Notes under the pieces: model-generated
Told to the model about the DNA's origin: nothing
Databases searched by the model: none
What the model saw: the letters and a program-made list of their open reading frames with translations, nothing else
Translations under genes and position numbers: made by a program
Shown: piece by piece, positions 4,648-5,014 of the stretch
Numbering within the stretch: the stretch's first letter is position 1
Layout: every line of letters begins with the position of its first letter
Source: Armatimonadota bacterium
GTDB taxonomy: Bacteria; Sysuimicrobiota; Sysuimicrobiia; Sysuimicrobiales; JACQTN01
Assembly (NCBI GenBank): GCA_016210785.1
Contig: JACQTN010000158.1
Coordinates: 1 to 5,014 of the forward strand
DNA: 5,014 nt
Reading direction: 5' to 3'

Positions 4648-5014
4648 ACGGTTTAAAAACCTCGTCCAGCAGCGAGATGCCCTCCTCGGTCAGGGTCCGC
4701 TTCCCACCGCCCTTGTTCTTCAGCAGGGTGAGCTGCTCGAGCAGGTGCAGTTCGCGATAGGCGGTGCTGTGACTGGTAGTCAGCTCCCTGGCGATGGTCG
4801 AGGGTCCCGCCGAGCCCAGCTCGGCAATGAGCAGCAGGATCTTCTTCTGGCGGTTCGTCAGTTCGGGCAGGCGGTGGCCGATGGGTGAGGACGGCGCGGG
4901 AGGGGCCGCGGGCGGCTCGGGCGCCCGCAGCGTCAGCGTGACCACGGTGCCCTTGCCCAGGTTGTCCTCGATGGCAATCTTCCCACCGAGGAACGAGAGC
5001 TGTTCCTGCGCCAC
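4646..5014 (-). CDS. Histidine-kinase-type ATPase C-terminus fused to a winged helix-turn-helix domain (5' end outside window)
   Basis: The last 122 codons of a gene that enters from beyond the window; the GTG at the edge is probably an internal valine. Residues 1-30 match the end of a HATPase_c domain: FLGGKIAIEDNLGKGTVVTL resembles the final strands and the GxGT loop of sensor kinases, perhaps of the DesK/LiaS kind. A Pro/Ala-rich linker (31-50) follows. Residues 51-122 look like a winged helix-turn-helix: LTNRQKKILLLIAELG, then PSTIARELTTSHSTAYRELHLLEQLTLL as turn and recognition helix, and a basic wing NKGGGKRTLTEEG. This suggests an ATP-binding protein with its own DNA-binding output instead of a separate response regulator. 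A phosphorylated histidine or sensor domain cannot be checked here. It sits 12 bases before dnaA in the same direction. I do not recognise a named gene. Confidence 0.8.
   Translation of the reverse strand: MAQEQLSFLGGKIAIEDNLGKGTVVTLTLRAPEPPAAPPAPSSPIGHRLPELTNRQKKILLLIAELGSAGPSTIARELTTSHSTAYRELHLLEQLTLLKNKGGGKRTLTEEGISLLDEVFKP

Noticed and set aside
3245..4888. Long plus-strand open frame (547 codons) opposite dnaA
   Set aside because: It covers dnaA in antisense and starts inside the origin. The long frame follows from high third-position GC in dnaA; no recognisable motif appears in its translation.
1..5014. CRISPR arrays, tRNA or rRNA genes, insertion sequences
   Set aside because: I saw no regularly spaced repeats, no tRNA-like cloverleaf or rRNA stretches, and no transposase or terminal repeats. 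The window is fully accounted for by the origin cluster.

Overview
This GC-rich window is a bacterial chromosomal replication-origin locus. All recognisable genes lie on the minus strand, so transcription runs from high to low coordinates. In that order they are: the 3' end of a gene encoding a histidine-kinase-type ATPase end joined to a winged helix-turn-helix domain; dnaA; a 236-bp intergenic oriC; dnaN; a small S4-domain RNA-binding protein of the YaaA type; a 176-bp gap; recF; and the 5' part of a DUF721/DciA gene that runs off the window start. gyrB would be the expected next gene but is not in view.

The dnaA-dnaN gap carries the origin signals. It holds one perfect DnaA box (TTATCCACA, 3226-3234) and several two-mismatch boxes. 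Two of these are contiguous and share an orientation; they are followed by GG and then by four triplets with a central adenine (a candidate DnaA-trio), and then by an AT-rich stretch (17 G/C in 50 bases, 3091-3140) next to dnaN. This resembles the Bacillus subtilis unwinding arrangement. No comparable gap lies upstream of dnaA, whose start is only 12 bases after the stop of the ATPase/winged-helix gene.

The genes form a replication and repair set. DnaA opens the origin, DciA is predicted to help load the DnaB helicase, DnaN is the sliding clamp, and RecF supports gap repair. The YaaA-type protein probably acts on RNA or ribosomes. Short overlaps (dnaN/S4 gene by 4 bases, recF/dciA by 20 bases) indicate translational coupling.

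The S4 gene between dnaN and recF is a Firmicutes-type trait, while DciA after recF resembles Actinobacteria and other bacteria that lack the DnaI/DnaC loaders. Together with the high GC content this suggests a deep-branching Terrabacteria lineage (for example a Symbiobacterium-like Firmicute, Armatimonadota or a related candidate phylum). That placement is a low-confidence inference. The least ordinary element is the ATPase/winged-helix fusion joined to dnaA. Otherwise the window is a conserved core region.
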